This document shows, piece after piece, positions 11,555-22,083 of a DNA stretch of 64,000 nt. The notes below the pieces were generated by a model. The model was not told where the DNA came from. It worked only from the letters and a program-made list of their open reading frames with translations, and did not search any database. This DNA comes from Darksidea phi (taxonomy: Eukaryota > Ascomycota > Dothideomycetes > Pleosporales > Lentitheciaceae), in assembly GCA_030770425.1 (NCBI GenBank), contig JASJFT010000193.1:1-64000 (forward strand), written 5' to 3'. The position numbers and the translations under genes were made by a program. The stretch's first letter is position 1, and the number at the start of each line of letters is the position of its first letter.

Positions 11555-11599
11555 CCTTTTTAGGTTATTCCGCAAGTTTGACGACGCGATGGCTGCTAC
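11555..11599 (+). repeat. Dispersed repeat block, copy 2, at the break of the APH-like relic
   Basis: Counterpart of 9150-9194, in the less AT-rich state. Homology of the adjacent minus-strand kinase-like frame stops at about 11600, exactly where this block starts, so the element probably inserted into or deleted the rest of that gene. Confidence 0.6.
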
Positions 11600-12025
11600 T
11601 CATTCGATTCGATGGTTAATGCGGCCACGAATAAGTTCGAGGGCAGCGGCTTCGTGAATGAAACGTTCAGATAGCCAGAGCTGGGTAATTGGTTTGCCGA
11701 AGCGATCGAGAGCACGCTCTTCAACTGTGATTTCCCGCTTAATAAAGCTGGTTGGTGTAAAGTTGTAGTATCTCACTTCAGATTGTTCAGCGTACTTCGT
11801 CGGGGTAGTAGGTGGCCATGGTCTGGATAAGTTTTGATAGGGAGACAGAAAGCCTAGCGGGAGAAGTAGGTTCAAATCGTAGTTTGCTTTGGCGAATTGG
11901 TGGGATTCAATGATATTTTTAGCGCCTGGGCCTTGTTGCAACTTGAGTTTTGATACGCACCGGGACGTAGTTGTAGCGTCGAGGGCTGACTTCCGGCCTG
12001 TTCCGATCTTTGCAGCGCGAAGCAC
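11600..12025 (-). pseudogene. Truncated N-terminal part of an APH/fungal kinase-like protein
   Basis: The frame carries VRYYNFTPTSFIKREITVEE and RFIHEAAALELIRG, which resembles the N-lobe of fungal phosphotransferase-like kinases, where an NEAAALxxIR helix is followed by TxIPVPKV. Here the frame loses similarity after LIRG at the repeat boundary, so the catalytic loop and metal-binding segment are absent. The upstream 50 residues are less convincing. A gene truncated by a repeat is the simplest reading. Confidence 0.5.
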
Positions 12026-12119
12026 CGCCTGGCGCCGATGTGAGGCCCCCTGTCAACGCATGGCAAGGCGCCGCACTAGATTGGTAGAGCAGTAGTTAGC
12101 CCCAACACCTTGTATAACT

Positions 12120-12225
12120 AGGCTCCTATTGGTTTGCATTTCATAGTGGGAGTCTCACTTGTATGGTCCGCACGAAACACAGTAGGAGTTTGTACACAGT
12201 AGAGGTGCTATACCCACACCTTATA
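12120..12225 (-). repeat. Dispersed short repeat, copy A (reverse orientation)
   Basis: Read on the minus strand it contains GTATAGCACCTCTACTGTGT, ACAAACTCCTACTGTGTTTCG and GAGACTCCCACTATG, the core of a family also seen at 16926, 22826, 25545, 36100, 40440 and 51461. It carries two ACTCCCACTGTG-like subrepeats about 40 bp apart. Confidence 0.7.
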
Positions 12226-12311
12226 CCCGATAATGAGCGCCGAGAGATATCCAACGCAACGTCTCTCGTTCACCGACCACTTGAACAAGCATAGGCTGCG
12301 GAACCCCAATC

Positions 12312-13670
12312 TCACGAAGAAAATCGGACCTTGCACTCCGCATCATAAGCTTTCAACTGGTCCATCTTCAAATCCACCAACGTCTCCATCTCTCCTCTCA
12401 TCTCGTCATCAAGCACATCATCCTCATCCTGGTGAAGTGCAGCCCAATAGACGGCATCTATGTCGAAACTCTTCCTAATTCCATAGTCAAACCAGAACCT
12501 TCCGGTCGCCCAGGAGTCACGCATCCGGACTGAAAGAAGCGGGTCGCTCTGGCTGCCTTCCGAATTTGTCCTCGCTTCCACCCTCTCTAAGGCCCGCAGG
12601 AACTGTTCCATTCTTGGTACGTAGCGGATCATAAAGTCCTCCATGGAATGGTGTTCAAGCCACATATCTGGACCTAGTAGAAGTAGCCACCAAGGTGGGT
12701 CGTATGTAAACTGCGCTGGCATGGCGTTCGTGAATTCGAAGTCGAGTACAGCCGTAATACGGAGAGTGTCTGGGTGCGCAAGCATATTTGTAGGTTGTAG
12801 GTCATCACAGTACGGCTTGAAAGGACCCGTATCGTCGAGACAGTAACGGGAGATTAGCTGCTTGAATCGATGGCGTGCGATGAACCGCTTCTTAGCATCT
12901 TCTCGGCTATTGGCAAGGTTTCGCTGGGTTCGAAGATGGACAAGATGCTCATCAGCGAGAGAGTAAAGGAACGCCTTTGCTGACGTGAACGGGGCTGTAG
13001 GATATCCGCTTCCGCTTATTGGGTAGTTTGAGACCACAGTCATCAACACATTCATGTTGTATGTTAGAGGTCTTTCGCTGGCCATCCATTCATTTGAAGG
13101 ACTCTTCGATATCGCTCCGATTGTAGAGAAATCCAGTCGGGAGAGTTGTAACGTGTAATCGGCTAGTTGCTCGTAGACGTAATCCAGTTTCGCGTCGTCC
13201 ACGTCGGTCGCGAGGATCACCTCATCTTTTTCCGACTCTGTTGGCTGCTGCAAGATGGTCGCTAACGTGATACCATCTACATAATCCATAATTATGAATG
13301 GACCGAGATTCTGAGGACTATCTTCGATCATACCCCAACTCGTTACCCGAGGTATAGGGATAGTAGTCTTCTCGCTCAGGAATTTCAGGAACTGGACTTC
13401 GTTTCTGACTTTTTCCTCCCGGAAAGCTGTGGCTGTGTGACCCGGTTTTGGGAAGCGAATGACGGCTTTCGGCCCTCCATCGCTAAATCTGACGACGAGA
13501 CTAAGGTTGAACGAGCCTTTAAGGTAGCTGTCAAATTCTCCGGCTGGCTTGCCTTGCCGTCGAGAAGAGACAAAGGCGACAATCTCTTGCTTTGCATCGA
13601 TAAGCTTTGACAACCACTCCCTGAATTCATTGTCCCCGTCCGTTTCGGCCAGCTCATCGAATACAGTCAT
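12312..13670 (-). CDS. APH-family kinase-like protein, 452 residues
   Basis: A single-exon gene beginning MTVFDELAE at 13670. The open frame extends further upstream but loses protein character, so this ATG is preferred. Order of elements: an N-lobe with SLVVRFSDG and AVIRFPKPGH; the EVQFLKFLSE helix followed by TTIPIPRVTSWG; a hinge FIIMDYVDG; the catalytic loop YCDDLQPTNML near residue 287 with Asp and Asn; the metal-binding VLDFEFTNAMP near residue 309; then PPWWLLL, typical of the fungal subgroup. The C-terminus is acidic. APH-like folds transfer phosphate from ATP to small molecules or proteins. The substrate of this fungal subgroup is not known to me. Intact and probably expressed. Confidence 0.88.
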   Translation of the reverse strand: MTVFDELAETDGDNEFREWLSKLIDAKQEIVAFVSSRRQGKPAGEFDSYLKGSFNLSLVVRFSDGGPKAVIRFPKPGHTATAFREEKVRNEVQFLKFLSEKTTIPIPRVTSWGMIEDSPQNLGPFIIMDYVDGITLATILQQPTESEKDEVILATDVDDAKLDYVYEQLADYTLQLSRLDFSTIGAISKSPSNEWMASERPLTYNMNVLMTVVSNYPISGSGYPTAPFTSAKAFLYSLADEHLVHLRTQRNLANSREDAKKRFIARHRFKQLISRYCLDDTGPFKPYCDDLQPTNMLAHPDTLRITAVLDFEFTNAMPAQFTYDPPWWLLLLGPDMWLEHHSMEDFMIRYVPRMEQFLRALERVEARTNSEGSQSDPLLSVRMRDSWATGRFWFDYGIRKSFDIDAVYWAALHQDEDDVLDDEMRGEMETLVDLKMDQLKAYDAECKVRFSS

Positions 13671-14088
13671 CTTGTGCGCAAGCCACAGTGAGGTGAGAGC
13701 AAAGAACAGAAATTGAGTAGCCAGAGTACAAAAGTGAAGAGGGGTGGGGCTGGCGGACTCCTGTGAGTCGGCGCACCGACAATTTAAAACCTCGATTTGT
13801 GTGGAGGCGCACTGACGCAAGCTCATTGGTGTGGCAAATGCGGGGCGCTAAACTGCGGCGAGTCACATTCCAAACCCAATAATCACTTCCTTCCAATCTC
13901 CTACTTAACAATCATCACGTTGTGACTACCGTTTCATAACTATCCGCCGAAAATAGATAGCCGCGCGCCAAATCTCTGCGGCACGCAACAGCAGGCCAAT
14001 CACAGACTCGAGCTCTAGCTTTGGCGAGAATGCATTATCCGAATCTCAGAATAACGGGCGCGCCTCTGCACTCTGCTCGCAATTTAGG

Positions 14089-14262
14089 ACAGCTCCTCGC
14101 ACTGAACCGGAGGAAGATGGCGAAGACGAGGTAGAGCAGATGCTCGAAGCCCGTGTCTATCGCCGAAAAGCTACAGCACCGTGTCAAGTGGCAATGCGTC
14201 CGACTTCAAAACCAGCCCGCACAGGCTCTTCCCACGAAGATTTGTTGGGCACGTATAGACAT
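14089..14262 (+). pseudogene. Chromodomain-like tail of a retroelement, copy 2
   Basis: A sister of 8009-8175 and better preserved: an acidic EPEEDGEDEVEQ linker, then MLEARVYRRK, a one-base frameshift, then LQHRVKW. This spacing is that of chromodomains at the end of fungal Ty3/gypsy chromovirus integrases. No other part of a retrotransposon is recognisable nearby. Confidence 0.5.
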
Positions 14263-14954
14263 GGGTAGTATGATAGCGGGGGTGGGGCAACGCCGATCTC
14301 GAATTGCACTTCGGCATGATTGAATTACTAGGAGCATATCGGTCTAGAACAAAGACTACTAGAGCGAGGCGGGGAAGAACGAAGTCGTAGATTTTGCCCG
14401 TGACTCAGTGTAGAAGAGATGAGCTTTTCCGGGTTGGGAATCTGCTCTATCAGCAGTGGGGAGCCCGCGGACTCGAATACAGCGTCCCCACTTGGCCGAG
14501 CATCGGGGCAATAGAGGTATGTGGACGGAATGCTGTTGCATTTGGTGTAGGCCCTGGTCGATTCAACAAGTTGGTGCTTAGGGTCGTTTGCGTGAAAGCC
14601 CCAACGCTTCTCTTTACTCGCCCTTGATCCCGGCGATTGCTACACACCTTTAAGCTACCCTTCATGCAAAGATGAGTTGTCCCGGCGAGGGATTATAGAG
14701 CCAATAAGAAAGGTGCCGGTTCATCCCAACACACCACGTCCCTCGATTCGTCCTCACATCTCAGCCCATCGCGCAACCACCGCCGTCCATCATTTCCGTC
14801 ATATGTATCCTTCCCCTCCACCGCAATCCCCCGCATCATTTCCATCCCTCGCATCCTCGCAACCTCGCTGCCGTCCTATTCCCCCCATTGCCAACGTCGC
14901 CGTCGCACCTTCGCCGTCGCTCAACTCGAAGCCACCCACACGTCTCCACGAACG

Positions 14955-15545
14955 AACTGTATTATGTAACAGGAGATTGGGATGAGCGACTTCTCGGCAT
15001 CGAAGGTTCCGCCGTTGTATCTCTGTGCGATGCCACCACAGTACTCAAGGGCTATGTTGCTTGGATAGATGGCCGAATCGCTGCTTCCTTTCTAAGGTAG
15101 GAACCGTCAAGGCGCGCCTTGGACCTGGAACGCGAGGTCTACGAAAGATTGGGGCCACATCCTAACATTTTGCGATATTAGGCCGGCCTATCGTATATAC
15201 ACTCTAGAGGGGTGTTTCACTGTGACATCAGTAGACGCAACATCTTCCTAACAAGGGAGACGACAGTCAAAATCGGCGACTTTGGCAGTGCAAAATTGGA
15301 CAACAGAGAACCCTCTGACGTCGAAGAGCCATGATATGAGCTGCCTCTCCGTGGCAGACGCTGGGAGGAGAGACCTTCTATCAAACGAGAGCCTTTTGCT
15401 CTGGGTTGCACCATCTACGAGATCATGGCGTAGAGGAAGCCATGTGGCGAGCTGAGTGGTAAAGAGGGAATAATTCCCCAATATTCGCCGCGTGTTCTGT
15501 GCTGGCGTTGTTCGGAAGTGTTGGAATGAGGAGTTTGGATGCGCA
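14955..15545 (+). pseudogene. Protein-kinase pseudogene K1
   Basis: One frame carries a glycine-rich loop (LLGIEGSAVV), LEREVYERLGPHPNILRY, IHSRGVFHCDISRRNIF with the catalytic-loop HxDxxxxN, KIGDFGSAKLD (DFG) and FALGCTIYEIM of the C-lobe. Four in-frame stops interrupt it: TAG 15098, TAG 15179, TGA 15332 and TAG 15431. Between ILRY and LSYIHS about 60 residues of a normal kinase are missing, so there is also a deletion. The stops are all of the kind produced by C-to-T or G-to-A change. An inactivated Ser/Thr kinase of the fungal HCDxSxxN group. Confidence 0.8.
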
Positions 15546-16211
15546 TCTGATGTGATGATGCTCGCTTTAAAAGCCGTGCTGAGCCCCTGCGCTTGGCACA
15601 GCGAAGCCAGCACAGAAAGATGGAAAGGTGGTCGAGGACAAAGTGATCAATGCGCCGTCGTGGCGTTTTCTGGGGGTTCATCAGGAGTACAGGTCGGTGC
15701 CTGAGGTATGTCGGAAAATTGCACATCTACATTACGGCTGGCCTAAAACCATTGCTGGATTTGGATGGCAGGTAGGCCACATCCGGATCGGGGAGAATAC
15801 TACGTGGCTCGAGAGAACACATGGGCGACACGAACTCGGCGATCCCTAATGATGCTTTTCGGTTTTTCGGTATCGGAATCAATGCGCACATAGGGTACAA
15901 AAGGGTACCCATATTATTATCTATATATGAACCCGCTCGCTATTTTCGATTCCAGTATCTCCTATCAACACATCCTCATCAATCATCATTCCAAAACCCA
16001 AGACTCTATGCAACCCATCCTGTAGCAGTGATGCTTGAGGTGCTTGCTCTCATATGTCGGGCGCAAACGTCTACAGTGCGCGGACAACGAACGCTTCGCA
16101 TGTCAAGAGACTGCTTGACACTACTACAATTTGGTATCGGCGAAAGGAAGAGGCACGCACACACATGCCGACTTTCAAGGGGCAGGGGTTTATGTGGTGC
16201 TGCTCGGCTCC

Positions 16212-16436
16212 AGCCTATGGCACGGCTCATGCAGTCCCAGTGATGCTGAATCCCCGGCCAAAGTCCCCACGATATGGAACCCATTCAGCCTGACACGCCA
16301 TGATACGTCGGTGTTGCTGCCACCTCGGCTTCAGCGACAGCCTATAGCACGGCTGATCCCGCCCCGGTGCTCCAGAATCCGCGGCAAGTCCCTACAGCGT
16401 GGAACTCATTCAGCCTGACACGCCACGATACGTCAT
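16212..16436. repeat. Two diverged direct repeats, about 125-bp period
   Basis: Units starting CAGCCTATGGCACGGCT (16213) and CAGCCTATAGCACGGCT (16338) both end CATTCAGCCTGACACGCCAYGATACGTC. In one frame both read as AYSTADPAPVLQNP-like protein, so this may be a remnant of a repetitive coding sequence. Confidence 0.7.
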
Positions 16437-16925
16437 AAGGTAGGTAGCATAGAGGCATCATTCGTCGCCATGTGCGAGGGTCGTCTCGCGGAAGCGGGAG
16501 ACGCTTCCGTCAGTATTCGATGACTTTTCGGTGTTGCTCTTTGCGGAAGTGTGAGTCTGTCCTTTTACGGTTTCTGCACCTGGCGAGGCTAGGCCGCATT
16601 GGGAAGTATCGATGAAAGTACCCCCACGACCTGTCGCACTGTGGCCGAACGACTTGCTTCGCATGGATGAAGTTGGACGACTTGGGATAGTGGAGAGAAA
16701 TGGTGTCGCAACGGCATTTGTATGCGTTCGTATCGCTGCGGAGTTGTCAGGATCAAGCGTGGAGTCGAATCGACCATCTTCTGTAATTTACGATTGGAGC
16801 TGGTCGTGAACGCAATCGCGCAGCAAATTCTATGGGAGAGTTTGAGCGCGTAGCTCGCAGAAAGGATTAGATTGTGTTGTAAAGTAATTAAGAACCTGTC
16901 GAAACGGATACAACATTTCCAAGCT

Positions 16926-17166
16926 CTTCGCACCGCTGTTGAAGCCTCCCAACGCTGTCTCAACTCTGCGGCTCGGCAGCACATGTCATTGCTCGTTGCC
17001 TGTTTATGTTGGAAATATCGCCTCGTCGGTCTTACCGTGTGCAGCTCTATAGCTCTATTGCCGTGTATAAGGTGTGGGTACTGCACCTCTACCGTGTACA
17101 AACTCCCACTGTGTTTCGCGCCCACATCCCACAAGAGACTCCTACTATGAAAATCCAAACCAATAA
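16926..17166 (+). repeat. Dispersed short repeat, copy B (longest)
   Basis: Contains the 5' module (CTCCCAACGCT..TCTGCGGCTCGGCAGCACATG) and the 3' module (CACCTCTACCGTGTACAAAC, CCCACTGTGTTTCGCG, AGACTCCTACTATGAAAATC). It matches copy F at 40440 along most of its length. Non-coding. Confidence 0.7.
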
Positions 17167-17566
17167 TATTTTTCGAGATGCGCCTCCTCCTAATGCCGTG
17201 CGAGCCGTCAAAAGACCGCCCGCCCGCTCCGTCCGTCCTGGAAACGATCCTGCCGTCCATCCTCACGGGCACCACAATCCAAGCGAACGCCCCGATCCCT
17301 CATTGGGGACTATTGTTCCTTGCTGTCCTTCTGCGTGGCGAGCGATAGTTCACCCTCGCACTCACAGACCGGAGCGGCCGACGTCGCTTAGGAGTGCACT
17401 GCGGGTGCGTTTCGGGGCGAGCGATACGGACGGAGGACGGCGGAGTCGAACGTTAGGAGGGTGTTGCGTGCACTAGAGACTGCTAGAGTCACGGCCGGAT
17501 GCGGCGCTGGGCGCGCGGAGCGGGAGTGAGATGATGAATTGAGAAGGCCAAGGACCTGACCGCTCG

Positions 17567-18037
17567 GTGCGGGGACAAGTAGATTCGCCGGTCGCTTGGG
17601 TGCCGCCGCGAAGTGGACTCTTCCCAACAATGTATAATAGCATTCTACGATACACTGGCCCCGTAGAGAACGGAATTTTTCTAGAGTTCGCTGGTTATGG
17701 TTCGATCCGACAGTATCGCATGAAACACGCTGAGCCCGTTCCGCCCAACACAAAGCTTCGCTGGATTCAACAGGTCACCATGACTATATGCTTTCCCCAT
17801 TCCAAAGGCGTTCTTCACGGCGACATCTCCTGTAATAACATCTTCCTCGGCCGAAATCTCAACGTGAAGGTCGCCGATTTCGCAGGGTCGGCGGTTGAGG
17901 GAGAGCCGTATTCATCCGCATGCACCGAATTTCAGATTGCTTGGTGCCGAGTACCGCTACTGACGTTGATGCCAATGATAGCGTGGGTGTCGGGTGCCAA
18001 GGAAGTTGTACGTGCTGCGGTCGTGCTGCGGTGGTAG
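17567..18037 (+). pseudogene. Truncated protein-kinase fragment K2
   Basis: From an ATG at 17628 the frame shows SILRYTG, IFLEFAGYGSIRQY, IQQVTMTICFPHSKGVLHGD, ISCNNIFLGRNLNVKVADFA and GSAVEGEP: hinge, catalytic loop HGDxSxNN and a DFA in the DFG position. The N-lobe glycine loop and nearly the whole C-lobe after the activation segment are missing; the tail after about residue 135 is not kinase-like. It belongs to the same group as K1 and K3. The right end meets AT-rich DNA at 18040. Confidence 0.65.
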
Positions 18038-18072
18038 GGCTCTGTGAGTGCTGATAAATCTGCGGGTACTTA

Positions 18073-18402
18073 TTAGTATATTCCGAGTACAAGTATGGCC
18101 GGAAGTAGATAGTAACATACATACAGGAGATAACCGTGGCGATCCACATAAACTATAGTAGAGATAGTACGGCACAACACTCGCACTAAAACTCCGGCGA
18201 AAGTAGTTTTTAGGTCGAGGAAATCGTTGTAAATCCCGAAGCGTATTACCCATAGATATCCTAAGGCGGTTTCGTAGGCCCAATAGCGGTTAAAATGGTT
18301 ACAAAAGACATTGAGAATTGGACCGGATGCGAGAAGGAGCAGCGAGCCGAAAATGTAGCAAGGCTGCATGTTGGACAAAAGCGTTTGTGGTGCGGAAGGC
18401 AA
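18073..18402 (-). CDS. Possible membrane-protein fragment
   Basis: The frame is unusually hydrophobic and aromatic (FGSLLLLASGPILNVFCNHF, then a YLLYVCYYLLPAILVLGIY end) and would form two to three membrane segments. It lies in AT-rich DNA, which favours hydrophobic codons by chance, and I recognise no family. It may be a RIP-altered remnant. Confidence 0.25.
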   Translation of the reverse strand: MPSAPQTLLSNMQPCYIFGSLLLLASGPILNVFCNHFNRYWAYETALGYLWVIRFGIYNDFLDLKTTFAGVLVRVLCRTISTIVYVDRHGYLLYVCYYLLPAILVLGIY

Positions 18403-18646
18403 TTCACGGTGCGTAGGGCTTGCCTGAAGGGATACGCAAAAATTTTCTCCGTAGGTCGTACAACTTCATTATCTTGTTTTCGTTGTGTCACCGGCGCCAG
18501 CCCGCCAGCCACCGGAGGTAACATACGACCTAGGCTTGCACAAACCCCCGCCAGGTCTTGAAGGTGCTTGCTCTTCAGACAACTGTACTTGCTGACCAGT
18601 CCGGACCGACCGTATACGACCGAACACGACAGCAACGAAGGACACA

Positions 18647-19255
18647 ATGCGAAACCGGGACAACGTTCAAGATGGCATACAGAGCAATCAGAGAGAGGGC
18701 CGACCTGGCGCTGAGGCGAGAAGCGCCGGCGCGCGTGCACGAGGATCGTGGTGGTCTGCTTTTGGTCTTCCGTCGCGCACGCCGAATCGTCCTATAGCAC
18801 CCAAGACTCCTGTATCCAACCCGCGGCAGGAACACGGCGGAAGCCGCCACACCGAGAGATACGCTATCAACAACGCTGTTGCCGCACTACGGGGAACAGG
18901 TCTCAAAACACTGTTCCAGCGTAAGGAAGAAGCATTCGCTACAACCAACGAGGGATTGGAGACGATGGAACGAACGCCGAATAGGGCAGGAGTGAGCGGG
19001 CAGGCACTGCAGGAGCAGTCAAGTGCAGAAGAGAGCGACGCTGACCTTGACGACTTGCGGGCGGAGAATAAGCGGCTAAGGAGCGACAACGCGAAGCTAA
19101 GCAACGACAACGAGAACCTAAGCAGCGACAACGACCAGCTAAAGGTCTGGGTGGGGGAGCTGGAGCGTCAACTGGGAAAGGCCCAAGGCCCAGCGGGTGG
19201 GACTAGGTCGAAGAAAAGGAAGATACAGGCGTTTGAGCTCGGTCTAAGGACATGA
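18647..19255 (+). CDS. Hypothetical coiled-coil protein, 202 residues
   Basis: An ATG-initiated frame with arginine-rich N-terminus, a Thr/Arg-rich middle and a C-terminal heptad region around residues 140-185 (LRAENKRLRSDNAKLSNDNE, then NDQLKVWVGELERQLG), ending in a KKRK basic patch. The coiled coil is encoded partly by 21-bp tandem units (AAGCTAAGCAACGACAACGA). The heptads resemble a leucine zipper, but no basic DNA-contact region of the bZIP type precedes them in the right place. A long open frame also exists on the opposite strand; I favour this one for its coherent coiled coil. Confidence 0.45.
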   Translation: MRNRDNVQDGIQSNQREGRPGAEARSAGARARGSWWSAFGLPSRTPNRPIAPKTPVSNPRQEHGGSRHTERYAINNAVAALRGTGLKTLFQRKEEAFATTNEGLETMERTPNRAGVSGQALQEQSSAEESDADLDDLRAENKRLRSDNAKLSNDNENLSSDNDQLKVWVGELERQLGKAQGPAGGTRSKKRKIQAFELGLRT

Positions 19256-19259
19256 GTAG

Positions 19260-20818
19260 TGTCTGGAATACGTTCCCAGGATTACATGGCTGGTATGCGA
19301 ACATCAGTGGATGAGCTAACGAGATCATGTGCAATTAATGGCGGTGTGTTTAGCTCCTTCTCTCGCATCTGAAGTCGTTATGGGCGGAGGCCTTTCCTAC
19401 CTAAAAATGGCGCTTAAAATGAGATACTTGGTAATCAAGTCCCTTCCTGGTCTTTCCCTAGTCTATAAGAGCTATCTATATACGCCTCGGTTCGCTCTAG
19501 GTCATAGTCCTACTATTCTAACCATGGCACCTCCTGAGTACCAAATACTGTACCCTCTTGCAGGTTCTGCCGGTCTATTCGATATTCTTTGGTAGGTCAC
19601 GCAATAACGCGTACGATGCCGATCCCGCCTTCCTCCCTCAAGCTCCGGATCGTCAAGAGAGCAAGCTTGCCTAACGGTAGTTGAATGCCGTAAGCATAAT
19701 CGACATTGCTTTAAAAGGGACATGTTCATGGAGAAGAACATCAGGTTGCTTGGCAATTCACTGCGGTTAGAATGGGCTGCCTGGAACATGCTGTGCAAAA
19801 GCTTCTTGAAGATTACAAACTCTGGGAGATTATGGGCATATGGTACCGGTTAGAAAGAGACGGACATCTGTATTTCGAGAATTTTGTGGTAGTGTCGGTT
19901 GGTGGTGGGCTGAGCCTAACTAAAGAGAATCGGAAGCGTCGTCTCCCGAACTGCTCTCGTTGGCAATGTTTGCACGCTCGATATTACGCATATTCGACGC
20001 GCCGTGTTCTTGCAGATAGCTCTTAGCTAATATCTCGCTTTGTCTTGCTGTGCGCGCGTGTGCAAAGTGCTGGGTGCGATGTGCGGCGTCGTGAGAGGGA
20101 GATGGATGCGCGGTCATGCGATACCTTATTTGTGCGATACGTCACAACTCCAACTGTCATCTCTATTCTGACGCAAAAGTTACATCGAGCCTTTCTTTTG
20201 TCTTTAGGGATAAGGATACGTGTAGCGGTATAGGATAGATGAAGACGAAGTGGAGTGGAAGGAACCGGTATAGAAGCTAGCGCAACAACCTCCCGCTAGC
20301 CAATGGGAGTAGCAGAATAAAAATGCATTATTGAGGTGCTATGTCAAGTCAACGCCCCGACACACTAAAGTGACCAGTCACAAGTATCCACTACCCGAGC
20401 GTCACTTCCACAGAATCCCACAGCATTACACACCCTTCTTGTTCCGCACCCACCTCCCAATCTGCAACGCTCGGCCCCTACGAGCCCTCCTCCACAAGAG
20501 GTTCCTCACTATTCTACCCACCCCAGGCGTTTATCCTCTGCACCAGAGCTAATGGGCGCATGTTGGCAGACAGCTTCGGCCCGAAAAGCTCCTTGTGAAG
20601 GGCCTTAGCCAACTTTTGGCCCTCGAGGTTGAACTGATGGAGGAGTCCGTACCTATGATTATGGCATAATTAGTATAGGCTTGAAATGGGGGTTTTAATA
20701 ACACCAGAGATCGCTTGGTATGCCTGCTTGTTACATTCCTGTCTCGGGAGACCATTTGGTGGCATTAGAGAAGGACTATTCAACGGGGAAGTATGAAGCC
20801 GAAAATGTGGTGCTTTCA
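19260..20818. other. Stretch without a convincing gene
   Basis: Several short frames exist on both strands, but none has recognisable motifs or paired splice structure. No tandem or inverted repeat stands out. Confidence 0.35.
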
Positions 20819-21478
20819 CTAGGGTCTCACATACTCCTCAAAAGCGGTGGGATATATTCCAGAAAATCCCCAGTCAATTAAGGTAATCGGTTCGTTGACT
20901 AGGATATTTAAATGAGTAAGATCCAGGTGGCGCAGGGCAAGCTGCTGAGATTTGAAATCAGCCCTCTCCGGTTTATTTGCCTCAATCAACCTTTCATTGA
21001 CCCAATCTTCCAGCTGTGCGACATTATCGAAGGTGCGGTCGGCACCGTACTCCGTGAAGAATCGATCGATGGGTCTCTCCCCACCAAAAGGTCCAGGAGT
21101 CGCATTAGGAGGTATTGGAAGGCTCCATATATGACGGACAGCGGTTGCAATATCTTGGACTACTCTTTCTGCCTCTTCCGGGTGCCGTTTGATATAGTCA
21201 GCGTATTGCTCACCCTCCACCTTTTCCATGACTATGTATGTCATCTCCGGCCCATTAGGCGGCTTGAAGCGAAAGGAGTCGTATACATCGGGAGTATAAA
21301 CGATACGTCGATCAGCTAAAGTATGTACGAATTTCTGTATTTTCGCTTCGCCCAGCGAGACCCCGAGGCCATATTTGATCCAAATCTGGCTGTTGTACGC
21401 GAAGCCATTCGTCTTGTATCCTACTCTTTCACATTCCGCTACAACCTCCTCGCGCGAAGGTAGTTGAGGTGTAGTCAT
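20819..21478 (-). CDS. APH/choline-kinase-like phosphotransferase, 219 residues
   Basis: Starts MTTPQLPSREEVVAEC. A compact kinase-like fold: VHTLADRRIVYTPDVYDSFR, hinge TYIVMEKVEGEQYADY, a long helical linker, catalytic loop LRHLDLTHLNILV (His-Asp..Asn) and metal-binding ITLIDWGFSGIYP (IDW-type, as in fungal APH relatives). The family usually continues 40-60 residues after this block. Here a stop follows EEYVRP, and a GTGAGA donor-like sequence overlaps the end, so a short downstream exon may be missing from this model. No ATP-binding glycine loop is obvious, as in other fungal members. Substrate unknown. Confidence 0.78.
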   Translation of the reverse strand: MTTPQLPSREEVVAECERVGYKTNGFAYNSQIWIKYGLGVSLGEAKIQKFVHTLADRRIVYTPDVYDSFRFKPPNGPEMTYIVMEKVEGEQYADYIKRHPEEAERVVQDIATAVRHIWSLPIPPNATPGPFGGERPIDRFFTEYGADRTFDNVAQLEDWVNERLIEANKPERADFKSQQLALRHLDLTHLNILVNEPITLIDWGFSGIYPTAFEEYVRP

Positions 21479-21658
21479 CTGTTTAAGGCTATGTCGTTAG
21501 GTCTGTGGAGAAGGACAGTGCAGTAGAGAGTGGTTTCTGATGCGAGGCGTGGTAAGGTGCCTGGTCAAATGCGAAGTTGCGCACCCCGGCAAAACTAAAC
21601 TAAACGCCGAGAGTGGCGCGCTAGTTTTACTTTTAGGCTCCCACAGCAGCTCCTCTGC

Positions 21659-21770
21659 TGGATCACGTATCCTGCACACCTTCAAGGGATCACGTATTCT
21701 GCACACCTTCAAGGGATCGTGTATCCTGTATACCTTCAAGGGATCGCGTATCCTGTATACCTTCAAGGGG
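21659..21770. repeat. 27-bp minisatellite, four units
   Basis: Four units of GGATCACGTATCCTGCACAC plus CTTCAAG. Units 3 and 4 differ from 1 and 2 mainly by C-to-T/A changes (GTATACC for GCACACC). Confidence 0.85.
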
Positions 21771-21796
21771 TAATACAGCTTCCATGCTTGCAACTG

Positions 21797-21890
21797 TGGG
21801 TTAGGCGATTGCGGTTCAGGCGCCTACGGTTCGGGCACCTGCGGTTCGGGCAACTGCGGTTCGGGCAACTGCGGTTCGGGCAACTGTGAC
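21797..21890. repeat. 15-bp minisatellite, about six units
   Basis: Units of GGTTCGGGCAACTGC. In one frame the array encodes repeated GSGNC pentapeptides ending CDDPSLISH and a stop at about 21930; the frame opens only about 20 codons upstream, so coding is possible but unsupported. Confidence 0.8.
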
Positions 21891-22083
21891 GACCCAAGCC
21901 TTATTAGTCATATTACGTTCCGACTTACAGTATAAGTAGCTGCCTAATTCCCCGTCTCAGTTCAAAACCACCATCACCACCCTCCGTTGAATTACGAACA
22001 CGACATCTCATCACACCCTAGCCACAATTTCGCGAGAATTCGAATTATAGCAGCTTCCTAGAGTGGGTTGTCACGCGCCTCCA

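Noticed and set aside
18688..19131. Serine/leucine-rich 147-residue frame antisense to the coiled-coil ORF.
   Set aside because: It is the complement of the coiled-coil codons and shows only low-complexity runs.
21659..21890. Regular direct repeats considered as a CRISPR array.
   Set aside because: Units are contiguous without spacers and the genome is eukaryotic; they are minisatellites.
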